Shown: piece by piece, positions 34,077-37,074 of the stretch
How the letters are laid out: each line of letters opens with the position of its first letter
Position numbering within the stretch: position 1 is the stretch's first letter
NCBI GenBank assembly: GCA_038226175.1
Contig: JBBRQP010000023.1
Location: forward strand, 1-37,074
Source: JBBRQP01 sp038226175
GTDB lineage: Bacteria > Cyanobacteriota > Cyanobacteriia > Gloeobacterales > Anthocerotibacteraceae
DNA: 37,074 nucleotides
Direction: 5' to 3'
Translations under genes and position numbers: made by a program
Notes under the pieces: model-generated
Told to the model about the DNA's origin: nothing
Databases searched by the model: none
Seen by the model: the letters and a program-made list of their open reading frames with translations, nothing else

Positions 34077-34465
34077 GTCGACCAGAAACACTTAAAACTC
34101 GTGGCGTGCGATAGCCAAGAGAAAGCAAGTGATGACTAGAGCGATAAAACTATACTTAAAGGTCAATACGTTAACTTCTTGGTACATCAAGTATGTTGTT
34201 ATCCTTTTCTAGGTAAAAATAGCCCATAAAACCTGTTGTTTTTACAAAAACTTCACGGACTTGCCCCTCATCTGCATAGATTCTGTAGCTGGGCAGAGAA
34301 ACTAAAGCTTGGGATAGGATAAAGAAAGGAAATCATTTTCCCCCTGGGTCGTTATGTCCGTGGATCGTGATGCGCGGTTTACTGGCTGCAGTGTCCAGAT
34401 GTCTAAACCCCTTCTGACCACGCAGGCATAATAACAAATTTGTCTTCTTTTTGTACGAGGTTGTC
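34077..34465. other. 389-base gap with a gene remnant and the leader of the next gene
   Basis: Apart from the possible remnant at 34171-34332 on the minus strand, listed separately, nothing is supported. A minus-strand open frame at 34333-34563 overlaps the real gene at 34466 and is treated as a shadow. GAGG at 34457-34460 is the ribosome-binding site of that gene. Confidence 0.4.
34171..34332 (-). pseudogene. Possible C-terminal gene remnant
   Basis: The minus strand has 53 open codons reading FPFFILSQALVSLPSYRIYA, then DEGQVREVFVKTTGF, MGYFYLEKDNNILDV and a TAA. Composition and spacing look like the end of a real protein, but there is no start codon near the front and a TGA (34333-34335) precedes it. 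I do not recognise the family. It may be a third-party gene's tail left after a deletion. Confidence 0.35.
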
Positions 34466-34681
34466 ATGGAATATCTGGTGATGGATACGCACCAACGTCT
34501 GTTGGGTACACTGCGGCGCACTACAGTTTTGAATGTGGGAGATACCTTTACCTCCGGCGCCACAACTTATGCTGTGATTAACATCGAATGGCGGCCTGAC
34601 CAATCTAACCTCAAACGTCTGATGGTGATTCCTGTAAATAAAGGCACTGCGGCTCCAGTAGTTGCTGCAGAAACTGTTTGA
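34466..34681 (+). CDS. Small conserved cyanobacterial protein
   Basis: A 71-residue protein, mostly beta: MEYLVMDTHQRLLGTLRRTT, LNVGDTFTSGATTYAVINIE, then a basic LKRLMVIPVN and a Pro/Ala tail. It looks like a small barrel; no function is known to me. ATG 34466 follows GAGG by 5 bases; an upstream in-frame start adds only 5 residues. The stop is followed by a long hairpin and then the PhoX gene on the same strand. Confidence 0.7.
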   Translation: MEYLVMDTHQRLLGTLRRTTVLNVGDTFTSGATTYAVINIEWRPDQSNLKRLMVIPVNKGTAAPVVAAETV

Positions 34682-34689
34682 TCGTTGGC

Positions 34690-34736
34690 AATAGCCCTAA
34701 TTTCTGAAGTACGCTGTACTAGAAGTTAGGGCTATT
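34690..34736 (+). promoter_or_regulatory. Long hairpin covering the phoX ribosome-binding site
   Basis: The left arm 34690-34705 pairs with the right arm 34721-34736 over 16 bases, with a single G-U in RNA. Inside are two unpaired bases and a second stem, AGTAC (34708-34712) with GTACT (34716-34720), closing on a GCT loop. The right arm contains AGGG (34728-34731), 6 bases before the PhoX ATG, and ends one base before that ATG. It could stop transcription from the upstream gene, hide the ribosome-binding site, or both. The T run after it is only three bases, which argues against a strong terminator. Confidence 0.75.
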
Positions 34737-34737
34737 T

Positions 34738-36645
34738 ATGGATACTTCTGTCTGGCAACGGCGCAAATTTTTAGAATTTATGGGACTAGGCTTAAGCATA
34801 TTAAGCCAACCTAGCGTAGCCAAAACCTCTCCTAAATCACGTTCGCGCTTGACGCGTCCGGGTTTGCCTTTTGAGAAACCTGTGGCTGCCAATAGCCTCG
34901 ATGACCTGATATTGCCTGAAGAATTTAGCTATCAAGTCGTTGTGCAATGGGGTGACCCGCTGACTGCTGATGGGCAACGTTTTGGCTTTAATAATGATTA
35001 CACGGCTTTTATTGAACTCGGCTCGCCTGATGAAGGGCTACTCTGGGTTAATCACGAATACATTAGTGAAGAACTCTACAAAGCGACCTATCCTATAGTT
35101 TTTGCCCAGCCTTGGCCTACCACTAAAACTGACCAAATTGAACTATACAAAAAAGACCTTGGTGGCTCGGTAGTTCATCTCAAACGCTCAGGTAAGCAAT
35201 GGCAGCTCGTCCAAAATTCTCCCTATAACCGACGCCTTGATGTCCATAGCCCGATGCAGGCCAGTGGCCCGGCGGCAAAACTTTTTGCGACGCCACCCGT
35301 AGGTACGTTTGCCAATTGTTCCGGTGGGGTCACGCCGTGGGGAACTGTGCTCAGTTGTGAAGAAAATTTCCAGTTTGGTGTCCCAGAAAATGCAGCCTTT
35401 GTGAATGAAGCGGGTAAATTAACGGGCAAAGTCGGTAGCGGTGGTCTCTTCCAATTACCGGGTGAACACTATGGCTGGGTGGTTGAAGTTGATCCGAGCG
35501 ACCCCAAATCGATCCCGGTCAAACACACGGCTCTCGGCAGATTTCGTCATGAAAATATCGCGCTCAAACTCGAGGAAGGTAAGCCACTCATGGCCTACAT
35601 GGGGGATGACCGTCAAGGGGGTCATGTTTGGCGTTATGTGAGCCGGGGCAAATATCGCTCAAACCTAAGCCGGGATCAGAAGTCGCGTCTATTTAGCTCC
35701 GGGACACTTTATGTTGCCCAGTTTGACCCTCAAGGCAAACCTGATCCTGAAACAGGACTGGTGATGACTGGCCAAGGTCATTGGCTTCCCTTTACCTTAG
35801 CAACTGTGCTCAAGCCCAATACCCCGAGTCAAAGCGTAGATTTGCCCGATAACTTGGTTTGGCAAGAGGGTGGACTCTATCAACGGGCTGATGGAAAATC
35901 CGTCAAAACCTTAGGTGATCTGTACGCCAGTCTCGGTGCAGCGCTAGTTGATGCTAATCGTGCTGCTCATGCCCTAGGCGCGACACCCTCAGGCCGACCG
36001 GAAGATCTAGAAATTCACCCACTAACCCGACAGGTTTATATCAGTTTTACGTCCTATAGTGCAGCCGATGTTAACCTGATTGACCCAGCGCGCCTCAATG
36101 ATGCGGGGCATTTGTTTGATGAATTGCCCCCGGCTCTTCAGCAAAAACAGGCCAAACAATTTGTCTGGGGGCAAGTCTGGAAGCTCGAAGAGGGTAGAGG
36201 TCTCAGTTTCCGCTGGGGACGTTTTGTAGCGCGCCCGGATCAGCTAGGGTTTGCGATGCCCGATAATCTGGTATTTGACCATTATGGCAATCTCTGGCTC
36301 TGCACCGATGTCTCAACCAATGACCTCAACGATGCCGCGCCCCAAGGTCAATTTGGTAATAACGCCCTTTATATTTTGCCGACTAATGCGGCGCTCAGTG
36401 AGGTGGGTAAGGCTCAGCGTTTTGCTAGTGGGCCGGGCGAATGTGAATTAACCGGGCCCACATTTACGGCGGATGAAACAACTTTATTTCTATCCGTCCA
36501 ACATCCCGGTGAACGCATGGGTATTCGGACAGAAACAACTCCTCAAGATAGCCGGGGTAATCGGCGGGGCAGTAATTGGCCTCATGTCAATAAACTTGGT
36601 ATGGCACCGCGTCCGGCAGTGGTCGCGATCACACGCAAAAGCTAA
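34738..36645 (+). CDS. PhoX-family (DUF839) phosphatase, Tat-exported
   Basis: A 635-residue beta-propeller phosphatase. The N-terminus has a twin-arginine signal (RRKFLEFMGLGLSIL at 8-22), so it is exported folded; this fixes the ATG at 34738, since the next methionine is past the two arginines. PhoX enzymes need calcium and iron. Visible family features are WVNHEYI near 100, CSGGVTPWGTVLSCEENFQ near 193, FRHENIA near 266, YMGDDRQGGHVWRYVS near 288 and PDNLVFDHYGNLWLCTD near 508. It would release phosphate from esters outside the membrane. Its start is tucked against a hairpin that masks its ribosome-binding site. Phosphate-starvation boxes were not recognised. Confidence 0.88.
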   Translation: MDTSVWQRRKFLEFMGLGLSILSQPSVAKTSPKSRSRLTRPGLPFEKPVAANSLDDLILPEEFSYQVVVQWGDPLTADGQRFGFNNDYTAFIELGSPDEGLLWVNHEYISEELYKATYPIVFAQPWPTTKTDQIELYKKDLGGSVVHLKRSGKQWQLVQNSPYNRRLDVHSPMQASGPAAKLFATPPVGTFANCSGGVTPWGTVLSCEENFQFGVPENAAFVNEAGKLTGKVGSGGLFQLPGEHYGWVVEVDPSDPKSIPVKHTALGRFRHENIALKLEEGKPLMAYMGDDRQGGHVWRYVSRGKYRSNLSRDQKSRLFSSGTLYVAQFDPQGKPDPETGLVMTGQGHWLPFTLATVLKPNTPSQSVDLPDNLVWQEGGLYQRADGKSVKTLGDLYASLGAALVDANRAAHALGATPSGRPEDLEIHPLTRQVYISFTSYSAADVNLIDPARLNDAGHLFDELPPALQQKQAKQFVWGQVWKLEEGRGLSFRWGRFVARPDQLGFAMPDNLVFDHYGNLWLCTDVSTNDLNDAAPQGQFGNNALYILPTNAALSEVGKAQRFASGPGECELTGPTFTADETTLFLSVQHPGERMGIRTETTPQDSRGNRRGSNWPHVNKLGMAPRPAVVAITRKS

Positions 36646-36780
36646 AAGTCTAAGGACATTTTACCCCTGTCGTGAAACCCTCCCGACGCTTAGGCCTACG
36701 CATCAAGCGCGGGCTTCAGTATCAAGAGAATCGTACTTTGAGCTTTACGTCCGATAGGCTTGCGTGACCGCAGGTCATAG
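36646..36780. other. Unassigned DNA after phoX
   Basis: A short frame starts GTG at 36672 and reads KPSRRLGLRIKRGLQYQENR before a TGA near 36762. It has no family I recognise. It may be part of the same broken gene as the fragment that follows. Confidence 0.25.
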
Positions 36781-36969
36781 ATACAGGTCGTCGTCTTTCG
36801 GGCTCGCTGTACCAGTTTCACGTTCCAAGTTCCCTGGGCATGGGCGGGTATTACCTACCAAGATCACGATGGTTATCGCCCCTTGACTCAGATACGGCAG
36901 ATTCCCTCTGAAGAAGTGTCACGCATCTGGACAATTTACAGCAATTTTCAAGTGAAAGAGCTATATTAA
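36781..36969 (+). pseudogene. Open ORF fragment without start, next to IS630
   Basis: Sixty-two codons are open and protein-like, with WAWAGITYQDHDGYRPLTQI, PSEEVSRIWTIYSNFQVKEL and a TAA at 36967-36969. No ATG is present, and a TAG sits just before it. It looks like the C-terminal end of a gene whose front is broken or frame-shifted. Family not recognised. The transposase begins 21 bases later. Confidence 0.4.
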
Positions 36970-36990
36970 TTGGACTAAATGGAGAGGGTG

Positions 36991-37074
36991 ATGGGAAAAC
37001 CATATTCAGTGGATCTGCGCCAACGGATTTTAGCTGCCTACTTCAATAAAGAAGGCTCACAACGAATAATTGCC
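36991..37074 (+). CDS. IS630-family transposase, N-terminus only (partial)
   Basis: The gene starts with ATG after GGAGAGGG and runs off the right edge. The 28 visible residues begin MGKPYSVDLRQRILAAY and continue with GSQRIIA, the opening of the helix-turn-helix domain of IS630-type transposases, which move by DDE chemistry into TA sites. The terminal repeat must lie in the preceding bases but could not be placed. Confidence 0.8.
   Translation, partial: MGKPYSVDLRQRILAAYFNKEGSQRIIA

Noticed and set aside
34333..34563. 76-codon minus-strand frame
   Set aside because: It overlaps the better-supported gene at 34466-34681 and lacks a ribosome-binding site; only its 3' part could be a remnant.
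36473..36757. 94-codon plus-strand frame overlapping the end of phoX
   Set aside because: It lies largely inside the phoX coding sequence in another frame and has no supporting start.
1..37074. tRNA, rRNA or CRISPR array
   Set aside because: I saw no cloverleaf-like sequence, no rRNA motif and no regularly spaced direct repeats on reading through, though I could not run a dedicated search.

Overview
The window is cyanobacterial chromosome. The clearest marker is psaC (32241-32486, the iron-sulfur subunit of photosystem I). A cyAbrB-type regulator, a DUF1995 protein, a CPP1-like (DUF3353) protein, a DUF4864 protein and a ctaCDE oxidase operon facing ctaA-ctaB agree with it. I cannot name the species; a unicellular or early-branching cyanobacterium is a guess. 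I noticed no copies of the HIP1 octamer common in many cyanobacteria, but I did not count exhaustively. TGA ends several intact housekeeping genes (rbfA, pth, ctaA, ctaB, ctaE), so the genetic code is standard.

Region 1 (1 to about 9000) is an accessory island of defence and decaying genes. It opens with the 5' end of an IS256-family transposase. Next is a very large GTG-initiated helicase-nuclease (131-5572) with DUF4011, SF1 helicase and Vsr-like nuclease parts, resembling the Hhe antiphage protein. After it come a small conserved cyanobacterial protein followed by a truncated HNH endonuclease, a free-standing HsdR N-terminal-type nuclease, a DUF7668 gene broken by one TGA, another small gene whose only good ATG is followed at codon 4 by a TGA, and an about 30-codon scrap of an RHS-repeat core. 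This looks like a degraded polymorphic-toxin/immunity and defence locus.

Region 2 (9000-25700) is mostly housekeeping: a hopanoid/carotenoid-type glycosyltransferase and a CPP1-like protein, a SpoIID protein, an EtfB without EtfA beside it, queC, then miaB, an esterase and a three-part glycosyltransferase-TPR-methyltransferase fusion in one tight run. These are followed by an unrecognised protein, DUF1995, cyAbrB, an ArsR-type regulator with rbfA, and the minus-strand genes pth-hpt and ctaC-ctaD-ctaE plus a ferric-reductase-like membrane protein.

Region 3 (25700-32550) has ctaA-ctaB (heme A synthesis) divergent from ctaCDE, so heme A supply and the oxidase that uses it are separated by a single 318-base control region. 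Next are cyanase, an ABC ATPase, a GT4 glycosyltransferase, DUF4864, a chlorophyll-dephytylase-like hydrolase, and psaC with a strong terminator.

Region 4 (32550-37074) is accessory again. It has a two-gene unit (an unnamed protein broken by a TGA 28 codons before its natural end, then a DUF1828 gene), a gene remnant, a 71-residue conserved protein, and a PhoX-type Tat-exported phosphatase whose ribosome-binding site lies inside a long perfect hairpin. It ends with an ORF scrap and the start of an IS630-family transposase. The window is thus bracketed by two insertion sequences.

The most unusual signal is that three accessory genes carry an in-frame TGA exactly where a tryptophan codon would restore a full-length protein. 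Next in interest are the RHS scrap, the phoX leader hairpin, the glycosyltransferase-TPR-methyltransferase fusion, and a PsaC lacking its usual ninth cysteine.
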